A stretch of 64,000 nucleotides of DNA from Macroventuria anomochaeta (taxonomy: Eukaryota; Ascomycota; Dothideomycetes; Pleosporales; Didymellaceae), in assembly GCF_010093625.1 (NCBI RefSeq), contig NW_022985388.1, forward strand, positions 186,001 to 250,000, read 5' to 3'. Below are positions 10,926 to 21,916 of this stretch, one piece after another. The notes under the pieces were generated by a model. That model saw only the letters and a list, made by a program, of their open reading frames with translations. It was not told the DNA's origin and did no database searches. The first letter of the stretch is position 1; each line of letters begins with the position of its first letter. Made by a program: the position numbers and the translations under genes.

Positions 10926-12343
10926 GATGAAGACAACTATTGCTCCTTGATGATTGACAAAAGAATGTAAAAGCAAACGAACACCAGGGGTTGCGCTGCG
11001 TATAAGAAGGCCTGAGGCCCAGCTTCGATAGAAACCGGTTGTCATCGCGACAGAATGGTCGAACATACATGAAGCATGCACCATGACAGTCTCAAGAAGC
11101 TGGTAAAGGAAAGGGATATCATGAAGGAGAGACTAGAGAACTTACCATTGGATGACCAAAGTATGTACAGAGAGGGAACATTGGGAAACCAACGTTTCAA
11201 TTGTAGAGATTGACTAGATCTGTAGACAATCTGGTACCTGTCGAGCCTGAAGCATCAACAACATGGTGTTGATGCACACTTAACAGCTAGGGGCATAATG
11301 CACTAACTTTCGGTTCCATCCGACTGTTGTGAGCGTAAATGCAAGGCTGGTGATCCTGCCACAACTCGGCACGAAACGATCTCGTAGGTTGCATCATTAA
11401 TACAGGTCGATGGTCGTTCACAACAAGAAGATTCAGAAAACCGGTACAAGTGGAGAAAGGTCGGTGTAGAGGTTGCGGACGGAGACGCATCACCTTCGCG
11501 TTGACGCTAAAGGATCGCTAGCGCGAACCCCCACAGTTTGCACGCCTCGATGTCATCACCACCACAAACCTGAATGCTGCGAACAGAGTCCCCTTGTGTC
11601 TTCCATGGATGGATGGTACAGATCGTAGCTTTCCTGTCTGACAATACCCTTCGCTCAAGGAAATCTGGGGTCTGACGTCCCCAACATCTAGTCAACACGA
11701 GCATCGAGTATACGAAAAGATTGTTCACGTCGTGAGGACGCTGTAAACGCGTCCAAAGATCCAGGCCTCATCCTCAAGGAGCTAATGCTCGCGTGAAACG
11801 GTCCGCACCCGAAGCATTACCTCCCGCATCGTCCCGGATGGAACACTAAGCAGTAGTTGCAGCTCCGTACCCAGCCTTGCTCTGGCAATTCAACAACATT
11901 TTGCGCAAACTTACAACAATAAACAACACGATCAATACCAATAACAGAGGTTGAGACCGAAGAAGGACCTTTGCTGTGCATACTGGAGATTACAAACTCA
12001 TCATCACACAGAGACAACGCGCGGCGTTTCGATCTCCGATGTAAGTGTGATTGCTAGCACCCAGTCAAGAGCTGCGGTATTCTCGAGACTTCTTTACAAT
12101 TGAGCTGCTAACTATGACATAATCGACAGTCTGGACACTGTATCAGAGCACAATCAGAAGACATAGACATGCAGAACAGTCAAGACAAGAACGAGAAGTC
12201 ATTGGAGGAAAACAATAGGTATTGAGCATGGGTATTGCAAGGCAGAGGCTCTTGTTTCGTCACATTATCTATCTCTATATCTAGCAATGCAACAGTTCGT
12301 CATCTTTGACCGAATACTGAGAACTCATGCTATACACAATACT
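10926..12343. other. Intergenic region upstream of the PAN-repeat gene
   Basis: No gene is recognised. On the minus strand a good 5' splice site (ATG followed by gtaagt) lies at about 11146-11154, and a pyrimidine-rich ..ttaccag lies near 11103. A 5'-leader intron of the PAN-repeat gene is possible. The rest should hold its promoter and the 3' end of the gene at 12344. Confidence 0.35.
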
Positions 12344-13564
12344 TTAGAGTCCAGTGGTGGTACCCTTAACACCCCCAACATACTTATCAACCGTGCCGAT
12401 CTGGATCTTGCTAGCGTCAAGAGGAACATCGACACCACCAACAACAGGAGGGCTCTGCTTAACCTGACGGGGGCCAACGTTGAGCAGATCCTTGACGGTA
12501 GTACCCTTGACGACCTCCTCAACAGGGACGTCCTTGAAAGTGGTGCCGACCTGATTCTTTCCAGCATCGAGAGGGACGTCGGCACCGCCGATAACGGGGA
12601 GGCTCTGGTTGATCTCGCGGGCAACCTTCGGCAGGCTCTCAACCTTGGTGCCCTTGACTACCTTGTCAACGTACTCATCAGCAGTGCCAACCTGGATTTT
12701 GCCAGCGTCGAGAGGAACGTCAGCGGCTCCAACGACGGGGAGGCTCTGCTTGATGTCACGGGACGTTAGATCGACCTTAGGGAGGCCCTTGACGGAAGGA
12801 ACACCAACAGCAGGGGCAGCGGGGACAGCAACAGTGCGTACGCCAAGATTAGGCTGGTGGACATTCATGTCGGGCATGTCGATGTTGGGGACGGCGACGG
12901 TGGGAATGTTGACGGCGGGAATCTCAACTACATCATCAACAGGAACGCCGACAGGGGCGTTGACAGCGTAGTTGACAGCCTTCTTGTTGAGGCCAGTGTT
13001 GATGGGGAGAGGAAGGTGGACCTTGGGGTCGACACCGTCGATGAGAGTGACGTCCTTGAGGACATCGCCGACAATAGGCGCGTCTGCGCGCCTGACAGGG
13101 AGGTTGACGTTGTCGACAGGGAGCTTGGGGAGAGTATGGAGTGTGGCGAGGTTGGGAGTCTTGACGCTTTCGGCGGCACCGTTGACGACTGGGAGCTCAG
13201 CACGCTTGATGGGCAACTCTACATTGCCAACAGGAAGCTTGGGACGAGCGGGGACCTTCACGTCCTTGAGGAGACCGTCGACGACTGGGAGGTCGGCGCG
13301 CTTGACAGGGACCTTGAGATCGCCGGTGGGGAGCTTAGACAGGGTAGGGAGAGCGGGAAACTTGACATCCTTGACAGCGTCGTCGACGACAGGGAAATCT
13401 GCGCGCCTGACAGGCAGGTTCTTGACAGGGAACTCGACGTCGTTGGTGGGCAGCGAGGGCGGACTCAGGCTGGCGAGTCCGACTGGAAGTTTAGGAAGGT
13501 CGACGGGAGCGCCAGAGACGGCGATGGCGAGCAGAGAGCTCGAGATGATGGCAAAAGTCCTCAT
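12344..13564 (-). CDS. Secreted repetitive precursor with Kex2-type processing sites
   Basis: A single exon of 406 residues. The N-terminus MRTFAIISSSLLAIAVSGAP is a classical signal peptide with cleavage expected after SGA. The first half repeats a unit of about 32-38 residues, each ending in a dibasic pair (RR53-54, KR88-89, KR120-121, RR158-159) and starting A-D/E-x-P-(V/I)-V. Kex2-like cleavage would release peptides of about 35, 32 and 38 residues. The second half has three further repeats of about 47 residues (from about 270, 317 and 367) with the core PVVGGADVPLDAGK. There are no cysteines, so it is not a disulfide effector or hydrophobin. The design is that of fungal Kex2-processed repeat proteins, which include surface-active peptides and precursors of ribosomally made cyclic peptides. 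No DUF3328 (UstYa-type) or tyrosinase gene lies nearby, so a modified-peptide role is not supported. Confidence 0.85.
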   Translation of the reverse strand: MRTFAIISSSLLAIAVSGAPVDLPKLPVGLASLSPPSLPTNDVEFPVKNLPVRRADFPVVDDAVKDVKFPALPTLSKLPTGDLKVPVKRADLPVVDGLLKDVKVPARPKLPVGNVELPIKRAELPVVNGAAESVKTPNLATLHTLPKLPVDNVNLPVRRADAPIVGDVLKDVTLIDGVDPKVHLPLPINTGLNKKAVNYAVNAPVGVPVDDVVEIPAVNIPTVAVPNIDMPDMNVHQPNLGVRTVAVPAAPAVGVPSVKGLPKVDLTSRDIKQSLPVVGAADVPLDAGKIQVGTADEYVDKVVKGTKVESLPKVAREINQSLPVIGGADVPLDAGKNQVGTTFKDVPVEEVVKGTTVKDLLNVGPRQVKQSPPVVGGVDVPLDASKIQIGTVDKYVGGVKGTTTGL

Positions 13565-14842
13565 TGTGGGTATATGAATAAGAATTAGATATTACTATAA
13601 GGTAAGGAGTGTGGTCGAATGAGTGCCTCTGGTTGGAAAAACTGAGGCTGATGATCTTCTTTTACGGCGAGCATACCGTCTTTATACTGAAGAGTCCTCC
13701 TTCTGCTGCCCCTCATCTCTCTCATCTCTTGAGCCCTCCTGATCTTCGTCACGGCAACTTCCAGAGGAACTGCAATGAATCGCGAAATGAGGTTGCGATG
13801 TAGACTGTCCACGGAAACATGATCTGCCAAACTTGCCCGTTGTGATAGGTAGATCGACGAGATCTGCTCAGCGATAGTGGATCACATCATTTTTGGTCGT
13901 TCTTGTAGCTCAAAGGCCATGTGCATTTGTCTTGAACGAGACCCACGCTATAGCGGATAAGCGGTGACAACACTGCTGGATTAGGCAAGCGCGCTTGGCG
14001 AAGAGTCGTGATGGTGAAGGGTCGTGGGGTGATCGACAGGGGCGCGGATGATTCCGCACTGAAGCCATGCGCGCTACTCCAGAATGTGATATGAACTGCA
14101 TTGCGGCACCTCCCCACAAACATTGGCTTGAAGCTTGTTCGCACGATGAGGCAAAGTTCCTTGCCAAGGAAACAACTATGCAAGCATCAACTCAGACACT
14201 GCAGGCCTGAATGAAGCTGTAACAACATCAGCGAGTATCTGAATCAAAGAGATCATTGAATATTTCCTTTCTTGCAACAGGCCATGCTGACTTTAGCATT
14301 GCTGGAGTCATGCTTCGATAGCGAATATCCTCGGTGAATGGATGCTGGACTTGATAGACCATGGAGGTGCACGACGAGCACTCCTATAGACGGATCGATC
14401 CAATGATTGACATCACATCGACCAACAGCTTCTCAACGCTCAACCAAAATCCATGTCCTGCAACAACTCAAGGTGTCTTTGAGTCGGGGTGTTGTCAAGT
14501 TGTGAGCTGCAATCTTCAAGCAAAGATGACTATCTCGATGGCAACCCTCAGGATGCAAGAACGCCAGCTACATCTGACATCAAAGGCAATTCTAAAGTTG
14601 CCCCTGAGGGGGCATCGCAGCGCCCTGTTGGATCGAAGTTATGCTGGTGGTGATGCCGGTAAGGGAGGCGGGGCTATGAGCAGCATGTTAGCCCACCGGA
14701 CCGAAGGTTTTGCCGAGTGGGGCCTGCCATTCTAAATCGGGCGTTAGCGCCTCGAAAAGTTAAGAAAGTTGCGATGAACTCTGCAATGCTTGCAGGTCAG
14801 ATACTTCACCAAAACACAGCGATTTCTGTACCACACCTTATA
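13565..14842. other. Divergent intergenic region (repeat precursor / DBP9)
   Basis: This holds the promoters of the minus-strand secreted precursor (near 13565-13700, with a TATA-like tttatact at about 13680) and of DBP9. A 124-codon plus frame at 14361-14735 has no recognisable content and is not accepted as a gene. Confidence 0.4.
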
Positions 14843-16692
14843 ATGGCCAACAAGCGCAAGCTCAACGAACATGATATTCCAGAGGAGACATCATCCCAAC
14901 CTGCACAGCGCAGAGGGAGCGACGCATCAGAGAACGACGAGCCTACCACGCCCTCCAAACCTCTCAGCGCGCCCGCTGCGTCATTCGCCGAATTCGAACT
15001 CGAGCCACGACTCCTGAGAGGCATCAGAGATCAGAAGTGGAGCTCGCCGACTGCCGTACAATCTAAAGCCATCCCTCTCGCCCTGCAAGGTCGTGACATC
15101 CTGGCTCGTAGTGGCACAGGAACAGGAAAGACTGCAGCCTACCTACTTCCAGTCCTTCACAATGCTTTGAGGCGGAAGGGGAAAACTTCATTGATTCTGG
15201 TGCCCACTAAGGAACTGGCGCTACAGATCACCAAAGTAGCCAAGGTATTATCGACACACTGCGGGCAAGAGATCCGGATACAGAACATTGCTGGCAAGGA
15301 ATCAGAGGTCGTTACCAAAGCCAAGTTGGCAGACAACCCAGACATCGTTATTGCAACACCTGCACGAGCGAGTGCGAACATCAACAATGGTGCGCTGTCT
15401 GTGGCTGATTTGGCGCACCTGGTAGTCGATGAAGGAGACCTGGTCATGGGTTACGGATTCAAGGAGGACCTCGATCAGATTGCGCAAAATATTCCTAAAG
15501 GCGTTCAGATTTTCCTCATGTCAGCTACACTCAACACCGAGGTCGAGTCGCTAGGAAGCCTGCTGTGCACCGACCCTGTCGTGTTAAAGCTAGACGATCT
15601 GGACAAGGATGCGCAGAAGGTCAAGCAATATGTCATCAAGTGCGCGGAGGAGGAGAAGTTTTTGTTGATCTACGCCATGTTCAAGCTAAGGCTGATCAAG
15701 GGCAAGACAATCGTTTTCGTTGGCGACACTGACCGCTCGTACCGTGTGAAGCTGTTCCTCGAGCAGTTTGGTATCAAGTCTTGTGTACTGAACTCGGAGC
15801 TGCCGCTGGCGTCACGTCTACACATCGTCGAGGAATTCAACAAGAATATCTACAACATTCTGATTGCATCAGACGAGACTGAGATCTTGGGGTCAAGAAA
15901 GAAGGATGAAGATGCTTCGCGGCCAAAGAAGAAGTCGAAGACGGAAAAGAAGGCCGCCAACACCGACTCTGGCGTTTCCCGCGGTATCGACTTCCTCAAC
16001 GTATCCTGCGTCCTCAATTTCGATTTCCCATCGTCATACAAGTCATACTTCCACCGAATCGGCCGAACAGCGCGCGCTGGCAAGTCTGGAACAGCCATCT
16101 CCTTCATCATCCCCAAGGACAAGTACCGCAAGCACAAGCCGACAACATTCGCTGCCTGTGAGAACGACGAAGAGGTTCTAGAGAAGGTGGAGAAGCACCA
16201 GAAGGATGGCCAGAAGCTGGAGAATTATAACTTTGACATGAAACGTCTTGAGCCTTTCAGGTACCGCTTCGGGGATGCGCTGCGGTCGGTCACAAGGATT
16301 GCTATTCGAGAGGCACGAATCAAGGAGATTAGGATGGAGCTGTCGAAGTCACAGAAGCTCTCCCGTTATGTAAATCGCCTATTATACTCTACAACGATCA
16401 ACACCAACTGACATCAATACAGTTCGAAGAAAACCCCGAAGCGCTCGCGCATCTCCGCCACGATCAGACCCTTAACCATCCTGCACGTATACAACCACAT
16501 CTCAAGCACATTCCAGACTATCTACTGCCGGGCGGAAGGAAACCAGAAGACGTTGGCTTTGTTGGACTGAACATGCCCAAGCCTGGTAGCAGAAAGTTCG
16601 TCAAGGGTAGAGGAAGGAAGGTTGTTCGTGGTAGGAATGGCAAGGTTGATCCTTTGAAGACATTCAACGCGAGAGGAAAGGGCAAGAAATAA
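14843..16692 (+). CDS. DBP9: DEAD-box RNA helicase Dbp9 (ribosome biogenesis)
   Basis: Two exons, 14843-16369 and 16423-16692, with a 53-base intron (gtaaat..acag) encode 598 residues. The start MANKRKLNEHD is chosen because it begins just before the conserved Q-motif region; an in-frame extension to 14717 exists but has no conserved content. Helicase motifs are in order: ARSGTGTGKT (about 88-97), PTKELALQ, TPARAS, motif II as DEGD (196-199), SAT, SRGIDF and HRIGRTARAG. The C-terminal part across the intron (RYFEENPEALAHLRHD, then LKHIPDYLLPGG) and the basic GRGRKVVRGRNGK tail are typical of Dbp9/DDX56, a nucleolar helicase for 60S subunit maturation. The lysine-rich insert at about 350-375 before motif V is also a Dbp9 trait. 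The glycine in motif II is unusual. Confidence 0.93.
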
Positions 16693-16955
16693 AGATGTCG
16701 CTTAGGGTAGACTTTTCAATGTCAATAATACCCAGACTGTCCATGAATCATGACTAGAAGGTCAGATTACCTCCGTTTTTTGTTCTCGATCCGCCATTGC
16801 CTGTGGAAGCATGTGCACAACGTCCACGCTGCAGCATCTTGCCGTTTTCCCTTCAAAGTTGACGTGATCTTTGTTCCACACGTCGAGGTCATTGTCATGA
16901 CGTTGAAACTACACCGATAATTTCAAAGGCGTGCCATCAACTGAAGATACTATAA

Positions 16956-17560
16956 CTATGGATCTTCATCCTCGCTGTCGGACCTGAAGGGCTTACATTG
17001 TTCTCCCCTGAAGTATCTCAGAGGTTTCGTCTTGTCGCGACCTGTTAGCACCTCAATATCTCTTACTCTGACGCTCCATTCAATCGAGTAAATATTGTGC
17101 AGGCGTATCCTGAAGGCAAATTCGTTCATTCCGTCAGGATCTGTTGTATCGACCATGATTGGATCCTTTATCATCCCTCTCTCGCGTTCGCCTGCGAAGC
17201 ACACATGTCGCGAACCTTGATTGTAGACAAAAGTATGCGATGATGCTCTGCAGCCAGCTTTTACTGTCCCACGACCTCCGTACGTGGATATCGCATTAAC
17301 GTTCTTCAGTCCAACTGTCTGTTCAAGTAAGCAGCAAAGATGAACGTACCATGCATACACGAAATGAGACGCTCGATTGGTCATCACTACCTCTTTTGCT
17401 GTCCGTACTCGATAACTTGTATTTCGCGGTGAGACGAACTGTTTTGGCTCAATCGCGGGGTTCTTTTCAAGGCTAACTTACGAGGATCCAAAGTTTCGTA
17501 CCAGCCTCCGTCAACGGAACCTTGGAAGCGTATGTATAAATGCAAGGCCATTGGCTAAGC
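16956..17560 (-). pseudogene. DUF6590-type gene, internally deleted remnant (copy A)
   Basis: Reading leftwards, FQGSVDGGWYETLD ends at a splice site (cgtaagtt, about 17480). Then YRVRTAKEV is joined in frame directly to NRASHFVYAW. The roughly 45 residues that stand between these two blocks in the intact copies (FFKxGRVFA to RRFVVV) are missing. The next intron keeps its donor (gtacgt), but the expected acceptor before the AISTYGGRG block is lost, so the frame reads through it. The C-terminal block is well kept: ISTYGGRGTVKAGC, the ERERGMIKDPI segment and IYSIEWSVRVRDI, ending at 16956. No upstream first exon is found; the sequence runs instead into a kinase remnant. Confidence 0.75.
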
Positions 17561-18012
17561 ATCCCAATGCTCTTACCAAGACGGTAGGAGCGTTTTAAGG
17601 CGTGGGTCCGGGTATTTGTCGCACTGCATTTCGAATACATTTTCCAGGAAGTTTTCCAAGTCCTGCTCATCGGTAACCGGCTGAAGGATAAGAGCGAGGG
17701 ACTTCGTCGTTGTGTATGATGCAAAGATATTTACAACATGATGACGATCTTCAAGCCGACGAAGAACCTCGATCTCGTTGTTGAAACCTCTTCAATTTTC
17801 TTGTTCGTCTTTGCTGTATTTCCTCCTACGCGTTTTATCGTTTTGCGTGCGAAGACTGCATCGGTCATTTTGTCCTGGATCTTCTCGACGCTGCCGAAAA
17901 TGCCAGTTCCCAAATAGCCCCGGTCATCGAAAGGCAACTGTGAGTCAGATATGATATGATAGCTATCGCCCTCATCGAAGAGCAGCAGCGGCGAACATGC
18001 CAGTGCTGACAT
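17546..18012 (-). pseudogene. Truncated protein kinase N-lobe remnant
   Basis: An ATG at 18012 opens a frame with a kinase glycine loop (YLGTGIFGSVEKI) and lysine motif (FARKTIKR). Near 17785 the frame shifts; after it the text resumes as NEIEVLRRLEDRHHVVNIFA and continues to ENVFEMQCDKYPDPRLK. A segment resembling the helix before the catalytic loop (LGCLANGLAFIH) follows in another register and then ends, with no HRD, DFG or C-lobe. Immediately after it the DUF6590 remnant begins. It resembles the same fungal kinase group as the pseudogene at 1962-3358 but is a different, more diverged copy. Confidence 0.7.
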
Positions 18013-18804
18013 GGCAGACTAATGAAACTGAGCTGCCTAAAATGACAAGGCTGGAACCGTTGATATGTGCTGCGCTTTTATCAACTGCTAGTTGAGAGAT
18101 ACTAGTGTAGGCTCAACTACTTACACAATACACCGACATGACAGGCTAGATCTAACCACTAGATAGGAAACGTTTGCTGCCATGACATACGACTGCAATA
18201 AGGTCGTAAGACAGGAGGTTGTGGCAAGGCGGGGTCATCTGAGGTTGGCCAGGCTGCAGATGTGGCTGCACACGATGTAAACGCTGACTGGTGCAATTCT
18301 CGAGAATGAGCCGAAGATGGCAGGAACCCTCGCACGTAAGCGGCGCAGGTTCCGTCGTGAGGATGAATTCAAGATTCGTTGACCTCGTTTGTCCCTCGCT
18401 GTGATGACTTGGGAGTCTCAACGTTATATGGTGTGCGATGTGGAGATTGTTGCGAAAACATTCATTCGTATCTATGTAAACTGACATCGTTGGGTTGATC
18501 GTACTCGACAACAACCCCACACGAAACGTATTGTATAAAAGGAATTACAGAGGTCTCCTCCAACGGCTCCACTCCGGCCTGGACTCCATGTGTACAGTAC
18601 TGTATACGAAATTCCATCTTGCCGAAAGATTACTTCCAGTGCCTCTTCATGCCAGGCTGGAGAACATCGTGTGTTGCAATTTGTGTAAGGAAGAACGAAG
18701 GAGAGACAAAACGTATGTGAAATCGAACGGAAGCTGTACAAAGAGGCACAAAGCAAACAGCATTCCTCTTGGGGGTGATGCTCTCGTACACTTCCAAGTT
18801 CTGA
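18013..18804. other. Intergenic, nothing recognised
   Basis: Open frames here are short and overlap on both strands without coding character. This region lies between the kinase remnant's start and the 3' end of the DUF6590 gene at 18805. Confidence 0.35.
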
Positions 18805-19700
18805 TCAGTCCGCATTGGCAGTAACATCAGACGCTTGGTTCGTGCCCTCATTCTCTTCTGTCCAGTTGCCAATCAAAGTATGTACCTGATCAGAAGGCAC
18901 ATAGCCGATGTCTTTGACTTTGACATTGTACTGGATCGGATGATGAATGCCAAAGTAGATACGAGACGCAAAGTGAAGCGGTGGAACGCCTTCCGCCATA
19001 ACGATAGCTATAGATGGCTTCGTGATCCCAATTTCTCCTTGAATGAGTTGGGGACTCTTTCCCCATGAGTGAACTATGGCATGCTCGCTGGCGCGGACAC
19101 CGTTCTTCGTAGTTCCGCGCTGGGAGTATGTGAATATTGGACAGGCGAAACAAAATTCTCGCTTCCTGCGAACAACAACAAAGCGCCTCACGTTAGTGTA
19201 GACGATATTGCCTGCGTGCTTTACTTCGCTGAGAGACCTGGATGTGTTGTAGTCGACTGGCTTCAAGGTCGCACCTGCGGTCTCATTCCACATGACGGCA
19301 AACGCTCTGCCTTCAGAGAAGAAGCTGGAAGACCTTACTTGGAACGAATAGTCCAATTCCTCGTAGTGCAGACTTTGCCCGCCCGGGATGTAGTCTCCAT
19401 GGATTGCTGGGCCTTCACCCCTGGGAAGCCTACTTTCTGCACCGGACTGAGCTTGCGCAGAGTAGTTGTTCGTAGCTTGGTTGTCCGTAGCGCTGGAACT
19501 TGTCAGTTCAACAAACACTTCAGCATCTGCGCTTGTACACTTACGGCACGTTCCAGTCAAGGAATTCCCATCGATCTAATCATACTTTAGCCTACCGTAG
19601 TCTAGGCTTGCCGTATGTTACACTTACCCGTGGTGTAGTTGTACGTTTGTCGAAAGTATGCCTGGTACTCGTCGCTCCACGCAACGGTAACGTTCGACAT
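18805..19700 (-). CDS. DUF6590 domain protein (copy B, intact)
   Basis: Exon 1 (19628-19700) starts MSNVTVAWSDEYQAYFRQ and ends in phase 1. After a 101-base intron, exon 2 (18805-19526) runs to the stop, giving 264 residues. The N-terminal WS(D/E)xxxxYFR motif matches the start of the other copies. The main domain has the family landmarks: FFSEGRAFAVMW, VRRFVVVRRKREFCFACPI, SQRGTTKNGVRASEHAIVH, then NVKVKDIGYVP near the end. Unlike its paralogues it has no intron before the FF(S/K)xGR block or before the TYxxRG block. It also lacks a clear GWYxxLD motif, having instead a diverged HGDYIPGGQSLHYEELD. The function of the family is unknown; no signal peptide or membrane segment is seen. It is divergent from the coiled-coil gene at 20145. 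Confidence 0.8.
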
Positions 19701-20144
19701 AGTTGACGTTGCGCACGTACGACGTTGCCCGACACCGCTCCTAGATTGTAATCATTGCCACATAGCCGACGGCATACTTAAATCCTCTCTGAGTGGCCAG
19801 ATTGCGGCTCTGCGGCATGACCGAACAACACATAGTATGCACGCTCTGTTGATATTAATTCACATGATAAACAGAAGCAAATTCGCGAGCTAGGCGATTG
19901 GTGAAAAAGCGCAGACGTGGGTGGCAGGCTTGCAGGTTGCAAGGGGCAGTCCTTGCTTGGTCGCACAGGCCCGGAACGCCAATCCAATTTAAGCCCGGGG
20001 CATCCATTGGTCCTAGTTCGGCGTGGCTACGTCTGCGTCGCTGCAGCCCAGAGACATAACATTCTGACTGATCCGGCCCCCTTTTGTACTCATGACCTTT
20101 TGCAGCCCTTCCGACGCCTCGGCTATGGGCGCTCGCCATTGTCA
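19701..20144. promoter_or_regulatory. Shared divergent promoter, DUF6590 copy B / coiled-coil protein 1
   Basis: Only 444 bases separate the two start codons, so both genes must draw regulatory sequence from here. Specific factor sites were not identified. The arrangement is repeated in mirror image at 26559-27335. Confidence 0.5.
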
Positions 20145-21916
20145 ATGTCGTTCGCCCAAAGCGACACACAAGCTGACAGTATCCAAGGTCTTCAGCATGT
20201 ATGTGCGTATCTACCATCAAATGGCAGTAACATTTGCTACAATCTGACAACCAAAAAGTCTCGCCGCCGTCTGAGGCAGATCCAGAATTGGAAGCTGCAC
20301 CACCGCATACAGTGCCAGCTGCATTCAACGGACCTCCTCATTTAAAAGAATCATCCGGCAATGCAGGGAGCAGTTCACCTCAGATGAATGGATATCAATC
20401 AGAAGGACAACAGCCTGATGTGATTGTACCGGAACAACCTTTATCAGACCATATTCGACCAGTCTTTCTACTCTCCTCGCCTCCACCACCACCACCACCT
20501 CCTCCTCCTCCTCCTCCTCCTGCCCCACCTAGCTATCATGCTGAAAACCTGCATGTCCTCCAGGAAGAGCTTCGAGATTCCCGCGAGGCCTTGGTTGGAG
20601 AAAGGTTTCGTCTGCACACTAAGCGCCGTGGACTTCGGGATATCAGGCAACAGGCAGGCGCACAAATTGGCGCCGCGTTTAGCTTGTTCAAACAATATCT
20701 TTTGAGTCAAAACACGTCTCTCCCTCCTCACATCTCGAAAGTAATACAGGAGGTTGACGAATTGAGAGACAAGCTTGGGAACGCGGAGACCGATTACGAC
20801 GATGCCGAGGAGAAATACAATCGTCAGGAATGGAGCTATACACAGCTGGAAGAAGTTCTGATCGACAATCTGCCAGATCATGCCACTATAGTCCATGCAC
20901 CCCAGTGCAACGAAACTCAAGCGATAGGAACAGACTTTCTTACACGGTTTGCTGATTCGACAGCTGATGTTCTAAACTATTCAAATCTCGACGAGTTAGT
21001 ACAGATGTCTTTGGACGACAGACAGGTATCTCTGGAACAAGACTACCGCAATCTAGTTGAGCCAACGACGCTTGAAGATCCTATCGTTTGGATTGCTCCG
21101 CGAGGCACGCGATCTTTTCAAGTTAGGTCTACAAAGGAAGTGCAGACTCCGCTACCCCGATCTCTGAGTGAGGCAGACCTAGATACTACACGTCTACAGT
21201 GGTCCAGCATCCGATATCGCATCAATGAATGGCTTCTAGGTAGTTTGAAGAGCTCAACACTACAGCGGCAGCGCCTTCGTGATGCTCTGTCACGACACAA
21301 CCTAAGAGATCGCGATTGGTTCCAAACAGTTATCCGGTATTGGTACTTGGACAGTCCACATGGTTCCTTTTTTCATACTGGGGATACGACCGTCTCTGAC
21401 TCTGCTGAGGACCAACCAATGCCGGGCTTTGCCAGTGCTCAGTTGCTTGATTTTCCTTTCAGAGGGCAATATGAGGCTGAGCAGCAGACGGTTCAGCGCA
21501 AAAACGCAGAAGATGATGCTACGCAATTCCCATTACCAGCTTCAACGTCGAGCCTTTTTGACGCAGACCAGACTACTGTCTTCACAGAGACACCCACAGA
21601 ACGCCATCCAAAATGTCAGCATGCCAACTCTGGTACGGCGAGTCCAGTAGGTGTATTCCCTGGCTCACACACTAGTCAAGATGGAATCTGCGCTAGTGCT
21701 TCGGTCTCGGATCCTGATAGTGGATGCAAGACCACCAACACTGAAATCTCTCAGCACGATGCCCGGTCGCTGAGAACCGCTCCCATATGTCTGGAGAATG
21801 CAGCAGCGGTGACTGATCCAACCATGTCTGCTTTTCCAAAAAGTGGAGGCGGGAGGGCACACACAATGCTTGAGCCCTATGCACATGATCATGGAACGCA
21901 ATCCCCTGTACAATAG
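20145..21916 (+). CDS. Coiled-coil protein with polyproline tract (paralogue 1)
   Basis: Proposed exons are 20145-20202 and 20259-21916 (56-base intron gtgcgt..aag), 571 residues. The start MSFAQSDTQADSIQ is chosen because the long frame otherwise lacks an ATG. The intron donor is the weaker part of the model: a gtatgt four bases earlier gives the wrong phase. The order is an acidic/polar N-terminus, a run of about 14 prolines (20482-20523), then a charged helical coiled-coil region from SREALVGERFRLH to about TQLEEVLIDNLP. A C-terminal block follows (RINEWLLGSLK..TLQRQRLRDAL..YWYLD), then a low-complexity tail. The coiled coil and the WL..LQR..YW block are shared with the protein at 24255-26558. 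Function is unknown; no transmembrane segment or signal peptide. Confidence 0.72.

Noticed and set aside
12857..13588. A 243-codon plus-strand frame opposite the secreted repeat precursor
   Set aside because: It only reflects the repeats and codon bias of the real minus-strand gene, which has a signal peptide and processing sites.
14361..14735. A 124-codon frame upstream of DBP9
   Set aside because: It overlaps the probable DBP9 promoter and leader and has no recognisable content.
14717..14842. N-terminal extension of Dbp9 by 42 residues
   Set aside because: In frame but not conserved in style; the ATG at 14843 gives the usual short polar N-terminus.
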